Assembly (NCBI GenBank): GCA_029215795.1
Contig: JARDYH010000001.1
Location: 6,442,001-6,506,000 of the forward strand
Direction: 5' to 3'
DNA length: 64,000 nucleotides
Source: Anniella stebbinsi
Lineage: Eukaryota; Chordata; Lepidosauria; Squamata; Anniellidae
Shown here: positions 35,775 to 47,042 of the stretch, one piece after another
How the letters are laid out: each line of letters begins with the position of its first letter
Position numbering within the stretch: the stretch's first letter is position 1
The notes under the pieces: model-generated
What the model was told of the DNA's origin: nothing
The model's database searches: none
Seen by the model: only the letters and a program-made list of their open reading frames with translations
Position numbers and translations under genes: made by a program

Positions 35775-36570
35775 GTTTCCTTGGAGAACTGTGTCGAGGT
35801 GGGGCGGATCGCCAATACGTACAACCTCACAGAAGTGGATAAATATGTGAACAATTTCATCCTCAAGAACTTCCCAGCATTACTAAGTACTGGCGAGTTT
35901 GTGAAACTCCCCTTTGAGCGCCTTGCCTTTGTCCTTTCAAGCAATAGCCTTAAGCACTGCACGGAGTTGGAACTCTTCAAGGCTGCCTGTCGCTGGCTAC
36001 GGTATGAGGAGCTGCGGATGGAGTGTGCGGCCAAGCTCATGAAGAACATCCGGTTCCCGCTGATGACCCCGCAGGATCTTATCAACTACGTCCAAACAGT
36101 GGATTTCATGAGGACTGACAACACTTGTGTCAACTTGCTCTTGGAAGCCAGCAATTACCAAATGATGCCCTATATGCAGCCAGTGATGCAGTCGGAAAGG
36201 ACAGCCATCCGTTCAGACAGCACCCACCTGGTTACGCTGGGCGGAGTGCTCCGGCAGCAGCTGGTTGTGAGCAAGGAGCTGCGGATGTACGATGAAAAAG
36301 CACACGAGTGGAGGTCTCTGGCCCCCATGGATGCGCCCCGTTACCAGCATGGCATAGCTGTGATTGGGAACTTCCTTTACGTTGTTGGCGGGCAGAGCAA
36401 TTACGATACTAAAGGAAAGACAGCGGTTGACACAGTGTTCAGGTTTGATCCTCGATATAATAAGTGGATGCAAGTGGCTTCTTTAAATGAAAAGCGAACC
36501 TTCTTCCACCTAAGTGCCCTCAAAGGACATCTGTATGCAGTCGGTGGTCGAAATGCAGCTGGTGAGTTAG
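35775..36570 (+). CDS. KLHL13: KLHL13 coding exon 5 (BACK domain and Kelch blades 1-2)
   Basis: This is the largest coding exon, 796 bases. The acceptor is CCTTAAAAG before 35775 and the donor is TTAG|GTAAGT after 36570, phase 1. It encodes residues 191-455 plus the first base of 456. The BACK domain covers about 196-297 ([14 protein letters not shown] through [13 protein letters not shown]). A linker follows, and Kelch blade 1 starts near His341 (LVTLGG), with later blades marked by LYVVGG (Gly395-Gly396) and LYAVGG. Trp369 and the Tyr/Trp pairs are typical Kelch spacings. The reading frame is unbroken and the sequence is close to mammalian KLHL9/KLHL13. A single large central exon fits this gene's structure. 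Confidence 0.97.
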
Positions 36571-37449
36571 GTAAGTATTCACTTGGGCCTGAGAAGTCCT
36601 TTTTATCCTGACCTTCTAAGAAATTCCATTCTGTTAAACAAAACGTTTTTGTCTAACTTTTGAAGAAGTGCGTTTCTGGAGCCTGTTCTTGAATGACCTA
36701 ATCTCAGCATACTAGAGTTAAGTTATGTTCCCCTCGCTGTTGTCCTTATGAGTAAGATGGTGAATACAACAGTGTGAAATACTCTGCCTGATAATTTGGG
36801 GTTTTCTGTGCAACATGGGAGGTATTGTGCATCATGCACGGGCAGATTCCTGCTTTTGCTCATTTAGTATCTGCATCTTCATAATTGTGGAATTCAGGCA
36901 GCCATGTTCTTATTGAAATTCTGTAGATGAGCATCACCCACCTCTACTGATGATGAACCTCGCTTAATTCCTTCTTCCTTGATGTGTTCTGACCCTTTTC
37001 AGTTCCTGTCGTAAGCAGTTACCTTGAACATTCTATGGGCTGTTAAACAGTTGCATTGATTTCCATAAGGAGTTCAATCCATTTGTATGAAAATCAGTGG
37101 CTGGCTGGCTGCTTATGATTTGGGGGCTGAAATATTCTCTCTCCCTTTTCGTTAATTGCATTGCAAGTCATTTTTCACTTTTATTGCAACCTTCAAGAGT
37201 ACTTGCAGCAAAGGGTGAAGAATTAACATAACCATCCCTTTCTGTCATTAAAGAAATAACTAGGGGATGGTGAGAGGGAAGATGGCGAATTTTCATTCCA
37301 CTAAGTTGCAGGAGAGCAGTGGGTGAGGTTTCACTTTCTTGGAGCAAAAGCACAGCAAGTAAATGACCAGTGTGATTCTCAACTTGCTAGAATGCAACTG
37401 TGAGACATTCCAAAGAAACACACTTTGTTCCATTAGTAAAAGATACTGG

Positions 37450-38337
37450 CTGAGTTCGCAGGACATGACAACCCATCCTGCGAAATGAGCCATGCAGCAT
37501 GGTTTTTTGTCCAAACTGCCCATGATGAGCCCATGATGAGCCTGACAGATGATCAGGCTCACTGTGGGTTGTTTGCCAGTTCCTACCGACTTGGTCCTCC
37601 AGTCAGCTCCAACTGGTATCCCAGGGGAAATGAGGGCAGAACCCATCTTCTCTGCCGTCATCTCCCCTGTCTTCATTTCAAGCGTGACCCCAGTTAGAAT
37701 AAGAGCCTTGTTTTTTGCAGAAAATGGGGCCCAAATAACATTTTTCATATTTTTCAGCCCCGGGGAATATGTGCAAATGTCCTTGTTCTAATTCTTTTTT
37801 TAATCAGGATTTCAGAGTTATGAAAGTGTGAAACTCATACAGGCTTGCCTTGCGTGGAACCTTGTATGTTTGAGCTGTCATACATACAAGGCAAGGCTAG
37901 ACTGTATATAGGCTAGTTTGACAGCCTTTGACAGTTGAGGAAACAGGGTTGCAATCAGAGCAGGACAGGGGGCTCGTGGCTGCCAGGGAGAGCCAGTGAC
38001 AGCCCCTCCAAAATGCCATTTGAGTACAGTTGGAGGGGCAGTTGCTGTTGGGGGGCACTGGAAGTGGCTTGGCTACACTCAGGAAGAGCGGAAGGAGTTT
38101 CTTCTGCTTTTGCTGAGCAGCTCAGTGCCTGTAATCCACGGCAGGTTGGCATGTCTAGATTCAGAGGACACATCAACCCATTGTGGGTATGACAATCCTT
38201 AGAACAAGTGATGGGTTGTTGGGGTGATTTGTTGCCCATGCACATGGTACCCTGTGAGAATTGGTCTGGGTTCAGTCTACATGACAACCCACCATGGTTT
38301 GTCACCCATAATGGGTTATCGTGTTGTGTGAGCCCAG
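37450..38337. mobile_element. Large foldback DNA element
   Basis: CTGAGTTCGCAGGACATGAC then AACCCAT at the left is inverted at the right end (ATGGGTTATCGTGTTGTGTG then AGCCCAG). A second inner set of ATGACAACCCACCATGG words lies near 38280. The middle is not palindromic and has no intact transposase frame. No clean target-site duplication was found, so the class is uncertain; hAT-type is plausible. Confidence 0.55.
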
Positions 38338-39071
38338 TTACTCTGCCCTTCCATCAGTGCTATCTTGAGAGTATTGTTCCTTTTGTGATTTAGAAAGCTC
38401 CAGTCCACTTTCCAAGAGAAGCTGTTTTTCATGAGCTCCTTTTGATTTAGAATGAAGTGTTTACATAGTTTTTTTTTTTAATGCCACGAGGGTCCAGCTG
38501 TGACTAAAATCTAATAAGGCTGGGAATTTTGAACAGCATTGTCCTCTGAGGAATGAGTCTTCTGGCCTTGCCGTCCTTGGATTAGGCTGGAGGTGGCTAC
38601 AGGCAGGGAGGTATTAAGAGCTCTTTTATGCCTGTACTGTGGTGCAGTTGGAGAAGCAGATGTGCATGTCTGGAGTTTTTTTTCTAGAGAAGCCCCAGCA
38701 AGACTGCGAAACATTAAATGGCTGTGTTAGTCTGGTGCAATAGAGAAGGCAATGGCCTGTTTCACATGCCAACCACCCTCATGCCCTGTAGAAATAGGCA
38801 GGTATGCCTCTCTTCCACCACATACGCACTTCACTAGCAAGGCAGACGTTCTGCATAGTAGCCTGATCCTTTCCATTCTTTCCTCTCAGAAAAGAAAAGG
38901 GGAATGGAGAGGGTGGTAGAGGGAAGACTATGTGAACTGGGCCGATGCATTTGTGGGCCTCCGTGTGGAGTCTTTCTCATAGGTTGAGAGAGGGGCATTG
39001 TGGGTGGGAGGGCAGTGCCAGCTCCTCCTCTGCATAAAAATGAATGCTGGCACAGCAAAAGGTGTGAACTG

Positions 39072-39190
39072 AGCACCTGAGTCTTGTGGTGGCTTCTTAA
39101 AAGTCTGGCTAATTGATTGCAGAATAGGCTCTTGTATGCACATGCTTACTTCATCAGAGGTACAAAGCAGCTTGGCGATAACATGCGCAT
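39072..39190 (+). mobile_element. Interspersed repeat, GAGTCTTGTGG type
   Basis: GAGTCTTGTGGTGGCTTCTT, AGTCTGGCTAATTGATTGCA and TTACTTCATCAGAGG follow the order of a repeat widespread in reptile genomes. Related pieces lie near 38715 and, reversed, near 30890. I cannot assign the class. Confidence 0.4.
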
Positions 39191-39245
39191 ATGTTCGGAG
39201 CGTGTATGTGCGGGAATTGGTTTGTTCCAGTCACTTGAAGTTGTC

Positions 39246-39897
39246 AAGTCCACTGCTGTAAGATTACACCAGATAGACAAGAAATTCTCAAAGAACTGTT
39301 AGAGGGGATGTCAGGAGGTTGGGACACATTTTCATATGTGGTGGACTTGTGAGCATGTACAAAAATTTTGGAAAAGGGTGTTTAAAGAAATAAGTGAAAT
39401 AATGGGAAGTATTGTGGAGCCAAGTCCAAAATTGGCTTTACTTGCAATGTGGGATAAAGGAATTGGGAATCCAAATATGAGAGATTTGATTAACAACCTT
39501 CTGACACCCGCTAGATTAATGATAGCTAAGAATTGGAAAATACAAGGGAATTATACGATAGAAGAATGGTATAAAGAAATATGGGATATTGCTCTTAATG
39601 ATAAATTAACATGTAATTTAAAAGCAAAGAGGGGATTATCCAAGAAGAATGATTTTGAAAGTATATGGGGGCCATTTTTGGAATTTGTATTAATAAAGGG
39701 GAAAGGTTGCACACCTTTAAAAGATTCTTTACAATTTTGGAAAAATGTATAATATAAATGGGGAAAAAAATGAAGGTCTCATTGGGTTGGGGGAGCACGG
39801 GGGGTGTTAAGGTTTTGTTAGTATTTTATGTTATGATTATGTTGTATTTTATGTTGAAAATAAAAATTTGTTTTTTTAAAAAAAGTCCACTGCTGTA
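39246..39897 (+). mobile_element. 5'-truncated L1 retrotransposon with target-site duplication
   Basis: The insert 39261-39882 encodes the end of L1 ORF2 (HMWW-type MWWTCEHVQKFWKRVFKEIS through ending LQFWKNV, TAA near 39752). A short 3' UTR and an AAATAAAAATTTG plus A-rich tail follow. It is flanked by a perfect 15-bp duplication AAGTCCACTGCTGTA (39246-39260 and 39883-39897). The 138-codon frame is intact to the stop. The duplication and open frame point to a fairly recent insertion, in the sense orientation of KLHL13 intron 5. Confidence 0.9.
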
Positions 39898-40084
39898 GAG
39901 GTGCTCAGACCCTTCCAAACTTTGTGACATGCGTGATAATTAGTGGGCCCTTGCATTAACTACTGATAGTTCTTATTCAAATGAAGAGATGAGTGTTGCA
40001 TTGCAAAAGCAATAGCATTGGCGTATATGAAAAGGCTAGCAGGTTTATTATGTTATAAGCTTAGTACACAAAAAAAGTTGTGAA

Positions 40085-40165
40085 GTTTTTAAGGTGCCAC
40101 AAGCCCTTTTGTTGTGTTTGCTGCAACAGACTCGCACTCTGGAAGTGTCATTTGATGGCAACCTC
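40085..40165 (+). mobile_element. Interspersed repeat, AAGGTGCCACAAG type
   Basis: TTTTTAAGGTGCCACAAGCC, TTTTGTTGTGTTTGCTGCAA and CAGACTCGCACTCTGG match the tail of the same reptile repeat seen near 39072 and 30890. Class not assigned. Confidence 0.4.
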
Positions 40166-40277
40166 AGTGTTACATTCTGTCTACCCTCTTTACAAGTGTG
40201 TTACGCAAGTATGGTGACCTTGAGAGAAGGTGAATGTTCAAGCACCGACTTCTTTGTGTGGCTGTTGCATTATAAAA

Positions 40278-40800
40278 CAAAAATGTTATTATTATCATCA
40301 TAACATAATCAGACACTGCAAATAGGATTACAGATCATACACTGGAAGTAGGACTACAGAAACAATGTGGAAGCAAGTACATACGTTTAAAATGTCTGAT
40401 TGAATAAGAATGTCTTAACCTGACATTTAAAGGCCAGGCATGCCTCCTTAGGGAGGGTCTTCCTGTGCCAGGACACCACCACTGAAAAGCCTCTCTCCTT
40501 TATAGTTATATGGCACACTTCCAGTAAGGAAGGTACTTGGAACTGGACATCACCAGAGGACTTTTAAGCCACAGGCGGGCTGATATGGAAAGAGATGCCC
40601 CTTCAGATATTTGGGTCCCAAGCTATTGAAAGGACCAGCACAATGAGCTGGGCTCGGAAGCAAATGAGCAACCAGTGCAGCCCTTTTAAAATTGGAGTAA
40701 TATGAAGAAACTTGGCTGTATCAGTTAAAATCATGGCAGCCAAATTCTGCACATGTTGAAGCTTCTGCGTTATCCTCAAGGGCAGAAAGTGAACCAAGAC
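40278..40800 (-). mobile_element. L2-like LINE fragment
   Basis: It has a TTATTATTATCATCAT tail at the left, then TGTCTTAACCTGACATTTAA and GGGAGGGTCTTCCTGTGCCA. CAAGCTATTGAAAGGACCAG and GAGCAACCAGTGCAGCC follow in the same order as the better preserved copy at 61379. Frames are broken. Confidence 0.55.
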
Positions 40801-43160
40801 ATGGGCAAAAGCAACAAAAATACAGTGCTTTTAAGTCCATCTAGAATGTATAGGATCTTTTTTTAAAAGATAAAGGTAAAACTGTGAACAGATTATCTGC
40901 CATTGCACATGGCTCTTGGTTAAGGGTGGACTATCTCACAATGACGTAACATAATTTTGTGTGAGTTGTTGTAGTTCCCAGCCTTGTAATTCAAGTTAAA
41001 GCATTTTAGAAGAAGCTTCAGTACTTAAAAGGGTAATTTTTTGTGTGTTTACTAGATAAACAACAATTTGTGAAAAATAGGCTAGGGAATCTTCTTTTGG
41101 GTGTTCAGCTGCGGTTTGGGTCGGGTTCTCTTGATGTCTCTCCCTGTCTCCTCATTTCAAGTGAATGAGTTTGGACAGAGCTCCTCCTGTTCAGCTCTCA
41201 TTAATACCCATGGAGCTTGTGCCCAGGGGGGATCCCACACAACCTTCCCTTTGTTGGCTTTGGCTGCTGATGCCTCTTGACTTGTGAGTCAAGGCCTTTG
41301 TGGCTTTTACATCATGATGACTGTGTGGGCTGATTCACTTGCGCACATAAACTGCTCGGAAGTGTCATCGCTTGGCAGCTCACAGTCAAATGTGGGAAGT
41401 TGCTCCATTTGGAGAAAGGGATGTGACTCTGACTGTGGCGGTTGTTCTTGGTGGCGCCTGCGCATGTGCGAGTGATAGATGCGCATATGCGGAATGATTA
41501 TCCCCACGATAGTTTGGCAGTTCTGTTGTTTGACTGCTATAAAGCACCTAATTTTTAGAGCGCTGTTCAGATATTCAAAGATAAGACAGCCCCTTCTCAT
41601 GTGGAGGGAAGAGAAAGTGAGCACAGCATCCAATCATGGATAGGGCCAAGTTGGTCTCCCCCTTGCAAGGGTGTGTGTGTGCAGCCTCCCAGTGGTTCTT
41701 GGTCTCCTGGCTGACGGAAGTGGGTAGAGTTGTCTACGTTCAGCTGTGCTGAAGTTATGCATTGCAGCTATGTCCTTTTAAGGTAGCCCAGGCTCACTTG
41801 AAATGTTGATAGCAAGATTTTAACTCAGGACTACTTCTTTGCTCATCTTCCAAGTTTGGTGTCTGTGTGTGTGTGTGTTTGTGGTGGAGGGAGGGAGTGT
41901 TCCTCCACATAGAAGCGTGAAAGGAACACGGTCGTGCTGTACAACCATGGAAGATGCTTTGAGTCAGTTGCAGTGCTTGGTGGGATGGAAGTATTAGTAA
42001 ACAAGCTGATCAAAACAAGCAGAGAAATATTACTAACGGCCTGCAATGTTGTGGGGCAGTAAAATCGTTGTGTGCTTCTACCATGCATTAAAAGAAAAGT
42101 CTGTCTATACATTCAATATAATTGCACGATACAGCCCCAGGGATTGGGGAGTGTATATTTGAAAAGCAACACACCCACCCATGCTTTTTAAAAGAGGAAT
42201 CCTGAAGTTATTACACTGACCTGTAAGAAGAGGGCTAGTCTAGAACTTTGCTTTCTAATGTGCGGGGTTTTATTTGTTTTAAGTATCTAACATCGCAGAA
42301 CCATGATGTTTTCTACTATGAAATCCCACTAGCGTGGCACCTTGTACTATGCATTTGAACATCGTAGCCCATCTAATAATGTATGCGAATTGACACGTGA
42401 TTTTGCTTTTGCAACTTTAAATTTTGGGCTCTGTCAAGCAGATGTAACTGCAGGAAAACTAGGGAGAAGGTCACATGCACTGTGTGTGTGCAAGTGCTTT
42501 TGTTAGAAGAAGTAGAAATGAAAAGAACGTTTCTGCACATCCATTTTCACATCACTAGGCTAAAAAAAAATAGACTTGAGTGAACATGCCAGAAATAACA
42601 GTGGTACTGAAAGGAAATGAGAGATATTGGTAGCAGTGGTTGGGAGTGGCGGCTTCTGCAAGGAACTCCAGAAGTTACAAAATAGCTTGTGTTCAATAGT
42701 TCGTGTAAATAAATGCATAAAACCGGAGGACCAGTTCACATGCCTTATTCTCCTGATGGCTGGAAGGTCTTTCCCTTGCCAGGTCAAATTGGCAGCAGGA
42801 GCTGCGGCTGCTGAAGAACTACCTTTATCTCAGAGAACAACGTAGAATATCTAGCTCTAGCATAAGTGTTTTTGTCTGATTTTGGCCACCTATTGCTGGA
42901 AGAGTAATACTACTTAGTTAAAACTCCTTATTAGGCCTCCCCACTCCACAGCCCAATGTTGCTCTGTTGGTAAAGTTGTTGGAATAATTTGTCATGGTGA
43001 GTACTCATTGCAATTTGGAATGACTACTGTTCAAATACTGCTCAGCAGCGTTGTGCAAAGTTGTGATTTGTGTGTGTTCTTTTCTCTTCCCTGAATCTTC
43101 AGTATGAGGAATAAGAATATGACCTGCATTATAACACAAAGCTGTATAAAGGCTGCTTGT

Positions 43161-43226
43161 GTATTTGAAGCAAAGTGCTAGATATTGTATTTGAAGCAAA
43201 GTGCTAGATTGTGTATTTGAAGCAAA
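43161..43226. repeat. 26-bp tandem repeat, three copies, before exon 6
   Basis: GTATTTGAAGCAAAGTGCTA starts at 43161 and 43187, and a third partial copy starts at 43213. It ends 148 bases upstream of exon 6. Confidence 0.85.
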
Positions 43227-43281
43227 CTCCCTCCTCCTCCATTTTATGTGGCTTAATTTGCTTGAGTGATCTGGGGAGGGA

Positions 43282-43283
<2 letters not shown>

Positions 43284-43315
<32 letters not shown>
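43284..43315. repeat. (GA)n microsatellite before exon 6
   Basis: About 16 uninterrupted GA units, ending 60 bases upstream of the exon 6 acceptor, close to where its branch point would lie. Confidence 0.9.
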
Positions 43316-43320
<5 letters not shown>

Positions 43321-43374
43321 TAATGTAGTAGATAGTCTCACAGCTTTTATGTTTGCTTGTGTTTTTTTTAACAG

Positions 43375-43488
43375 CCACAGTAGAGTGCTACAATCCCAGG
43401 ATGAACGAATGGAGTTACGTGGCAAAAATGAATGAGCCCCACTATGGCCATGCTGGAACAGTGTATGGGGGGCTGATGTATATTTCAG
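43375..43488 (+). CDS. KLHL13: KLHL13 coding exon 6 (Kelch blade 3 and linker)
   Basis: The acceptor is TTTTTTTAACAG before 43375. The first two bases complete Ala456 (G+CC), giving [20 protein letters not shown] across the junction. The donor is TCAG|GTGAGC after 43488, phase 1. It encodes residues 457-493, containing the blade motifs MNEW and [18 protein letters not shown] 32-base GA microsatellite and a triplicated 26-bp repeat sit 60-215 bases upstream. Confidence 0.95.
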
Positions 43489-43862
43489 GTGAGCCATTTT
43501 ACTTCTGAGATAATTCTCTTCTCCCAAAAAATATACCCCTGAACTCCCACAGCCTAAAAAACAATGCCTATGATCTTCTGTTCCAAGATTGACCTCTGTT
43601 GCATTCTGCAAGCAGCAATTCCTTGTCATTCTCCCCCCAAACAATTCAAACAGGACATGCTGTTAAATCTCCAACATTCATTTTAGGTACAATTATCCTG
43701 GCTAGTAGGTTGCCACCTTATTTTGAAATACTGCCCTTAAGAACTGATTTTTGGCTGCTTTCTTGTAAACCTTCAGAGATGAGTCTCTTAAGGAATCAGA
43801 AACGCAGGTTCCATGCCGCTGTTCATCCTATAGATGTCCCTATTGTAAAATGGGCTCATTTT

Positions 43863-44580
43863 GTCAGTCAGTCAGTAAATTTTATTGTATATAGCCACCA
43901 GCCATTTATACACTTCTCATATACATGAAATTACATCCCTAGAGTCAACACTATTTACTCTCACATGCATGGCCAAAACCAGAAATTTCGCTGTTCTAAA
44001 AGTTACATATTTACTAAAATCACGCAGTAAAAAACACAACTTTTCAGCAATTGTTCTTCCAGTCAGTTGTGTCAACAATGGGAGAATATAAATTTTCCTA
44101 ATATCTGAGTAACTTTCACAAGTTAAAATAAAATGGGCAGCGTCCTCCAGTATCAGGTGATTGCAATGACAACCTCTAACGTCCTTTGGGATACCTTGAA
44201 GGCGACCCATGTGATCTGCCACCGGAAGAACATTTAACCGTGCCCAAGAAAACGCCACTCTCAACCTTCTTGAGGGTAAATCTATCAGATATTTTGAGAG
44301 GGAGAAAGGGGGAATGGCTAAATGCATATACAACTTATTTGATGTACAACTTGTAATTTCGGCCAGTTGAGATTGCAGTTCTATATCTTTAAGACGCTCC
44401 ATCAAAACTTGCTTGGCTCTATCATAACCCATAGATGTTAGAATGGGCGTAGAGAAACCCATCCTAGAGATGATGTTAGAAATCTTTTGTTTCCAAGAGG
44501 TGGAATCCATTTCCTCAAATGCCATTTTGTATGGGATAAGTTGTACCTCAGGTACATAACACATCTTTAGGCTAGAATTG
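43863..44580 (-). mobile_element. Non-LTR retrotransposon (LINE) 3' end with open ORF2 C-terminus
   Basis: A 215-codon open frame (44564 to 43917 on -) carries a CCHC-like motif CHCNHLILEDAAHFILTC followed by ESYSDIRK. This is the zinc-knuckle found after the reverse transcriptase in several LINE clades. The frame also continues open upstream of its first ATG, so the element is 5'-truncated. The 3' end is TACAATAAAATTTACTGACT with a (GACT)n tail. It is not L1, CR1 or the L2-like family seen elsewhere here, and I cannot name the clade. Intact coding suggests recent insertion, antisense to KLHL13. Confidence 0.7.
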
Positions 44581-45009
44581 GAGAACTTTGAAGTCTAACC
44601 AGAGTGTGTAAATTGTGGCACATCTCAAATATGCCATCAAAGAGGCCGGCGGGCGGGGAGAGATCAGTCTGCAGAGTCAGCTTGGCTCCATTTTGCCTGA
44701 TTTGCATCAAAACACTCTACTTTAAAACCTCTTCATTGAGAGCCACAGTTACCCTGAGAAACTCCGCTGTCAAGTCCCTGAACAATTGTCCTCTCCAGGG
44801 AGGGCTGGATGCCAGAGCAGCAAACGGCCGTGCCCCCTCATCAGTACTCTGACTGTGTGCCTGTGTTGGAGTGGAATGTGCAGGGCGGGTTGCCCAAACG
44901 CCTCCTGCCTCCCTGTTCTAAACGCCTCGGCTTGGATCAGGACTCCCGTGAGAGCCACGTCTCCTTCAATGTAGGAGAGTGTGTGCGTGCTGCTTCTGAC
45001 ATTCAAATG

Positions 45010-45207
45010 GCAGAGCGAGGCTGTGGCACAGGAGAAAAGCACATAGTTTGCAAGCAGAAGGCCCTAAGTTCTATCCCTGGCATCTCCCTACTGAAGGATA
45101 TCGAGTAGCAAGTGCGGGGAAAGGCCCTTCTCTGTCTTGAGAGCTGCTGCTATTGAATCTGGACCAGAGGGACCAGTGTCTGACCCTGTAGAAGGCAGCA
45201 CAATATG
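45010..45207 (+). mobile_element. tRNA-headed SINE (type B)
   Basis: GCAGAGCGAGGCTGTGGCAC, AGCACATAGTTTGCAAGCAG, the AGTTCTATCCCTGGCATCTC B-box region and GTAGCAAGTGCGGGGAAAGG follow the SINE order. The tail is GACCCTGTAGAAGGCAGC. Confidence 0.65.
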
Positions 45208-46092
45208 TTCAAAGATCATGGCTTTGACTTAGTTTGCACATGGCTCTTGCTCTAGCAAGCTACAATGTCTGTGGTTTCATCTGATCCTCCCTTTTTCTAG
45301 TAGCATCTTCCATGGAGCAAACTCCAGAAGAATAACCATGTAGTAAAAGCAGAAGAGACGTCACAGAGGCCTTCATTGTTTTGGCAGTAATACTTACTGC
45401 GTGCACAACAGTCTATGCTTATGCTAAGCCCTTTATATCCAGGGTTCTCACATTTCACCAGAGGCAACTGGCAACATGCTCCCAAAATATGGACACTTGG
45501 CAAATTCGATGCTTATGCCATCTTCATATGTGACTTCATATAAATGTTATATTTATGGGCTGTTGTATTTATATACTACTTTTAAAAACTGGAGATACAC
45601 AAAGCAGATTGCAATTTTACAAATACACGATAGCACAAGAATATGCCATACAGAGCTCATCAGAATGAAAACAAGACTGTTCAAAATTAGCAAACCAAAC
45701 TAAAAACAGAGAGCAGCTATTGAAGTCTAAAATTAAATGTTAAAAGCACCCGGAAATAAAAATATTATTTTTCAAAGGCAGATTAAAGAGAAGGGGGGGG
45801 GGGGTTGGGGGGTGAGGAAGTATATTCCACAATCATTTCACCACCTCTGAAGAGGCTCTGTTTTAGGTACCTTGTCTGTTGGATCTCAATCATTTAAACA
45901 TTTCCCCCCCTAGTTAAGAGGTAGTATTTACATGTTATATGCGCAGTGGCCCTTGAGAAACATTCCCAAAAGTTAAAGAATGGAAAGGAACTTCATTCTT
46001 TTCCAATCTGGATGGTCGTGATCACACACTAATGCCATATTAGACACAGGGCTGACAGCTGCATGGTGTTCACACTGAAAGCGCGGCATGGG

Positions 46093-47042
46093 TAGAGATG
46101 TGAAGCCCCCCCCCCCAAAAAAAAAACTGAAAAAAATCAAGGGAAAATGGGTTGTTCTGTTTTTTCCAAAGCCTTTCTCTCCCCCCCCCCCCGAAAAATT
46201 GGAAAAAATGAAAAAAATGAAGAAAAAAACAGATTATGGAATGTTTTATTTTAGCATCATGCATAAATGTTTAAGATAAGGTGTTTATATATTTACTTCT
46301 CCAAAAGATTTCTAAAAACTATGTTCAGTACCAGATTATTACAATTTCTGTGCACCGAGGACAAGCAAGTCCCAGGTTGCAAACCGAGACTACAGCTCTC
46401 AAACAGAAGAGCAAGATGCATTTCTGCCTCTAGGGGGCACTGCCATCGAAGCAGAGACTGAAACTGATAGTGGTAGCTATAGTTCAGAAAATAAGTCTGA
46501 TTCAATTTCATGCATATTCATTGAATCTTGGTTCCTCCTTTTTTCTCAGTTCTTTTTATGGATGTTTTATGTCTGCTTGACACTGTGGAGGACTAGCAGA
46601 GACATAAATAATTTTCCTTGTTACTAATGTTGTTGGTTTCTTCTGTTTGCTTGTTTTTTTTTAAAAAAATTTCCTGCTCCTCATAAAATGGCAAAACCAA
46701 AGAGGTTCCTTACAGTTCAGGTGTTCCCTACAGTTCAGGAGCTTGTAGCTCCATTTGTTTAAAAAAACAAAACAAAAAAGGTAAAAATTTAAAGAAGTAA
46801 GTTCAATTTGTAATAATTGCTTGAATGCACTATACTTTTAATATACCACATGTGATAATTTTATGCCAAACCAACTTGTACATAACTACACTTTATGTTC
46901 CTAAAGTAACAAAGTGGCTTTCAATCTGTAAAAGGTGCTAATATTGAATTTTTTTAATTTTTTCAAAAATTTTCATTCCACCCCCCGGAAAAAAAAAGTG
47001 TTTTTCCATGGCTTCAAAATTTCCAGAAATTTTACATCTCTA
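46093..47042 (-). mobile_element. Non-autonomous hAT-like DNA transposon, copy 2
   Basis: The ends are TAGAGATGTGAAG at the left and TTTTACATCTCTA at the right. They are flanked by GCATGGG on the left and GCATGGGG on the right, an 8-bp duplication that lost one G. Long blocks (TTACAGTTCAGGAGCTTGTA, CACTGTGGAGGACTAGCAGA) are the inverse of copy 1 at 8738-9635. C and A runs near the left end are expanded. It sits about 700 bases upstream of exon 7. Confidence 0.85.

Larger units (their letters stand above)
36571..43374. other. KLHL13 intron 5
   Basis: 6.8 kb. It contains a large foldback element (37450), a repeat with GTTAGTCTGGTGCAATAGAG near 38720 and TGAGTCTTGTGGTGGCTTCT near 39080, the L1 at 39261, a AAGGTGCCACAAGCCC repeat at 40085, an L2-like fragment at 40278 and simple repeats just before exon 6. 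36600-37440 and 40900-43100 show nothing I recognise. Confidence 0.65.

Noticed and set aside
43204..43644. 146-codon frame on the - strand across exon 6
   Set aside because: It is antisense to exon 6 and contains a Leu/Ser run translated from the GA microsatellite.
44604..45108. CpG-containing open frames near 44600-45100
   Set aside because: Three phases are open over the same bases on both strands, the 3' part is a SINE, and there is no family match.
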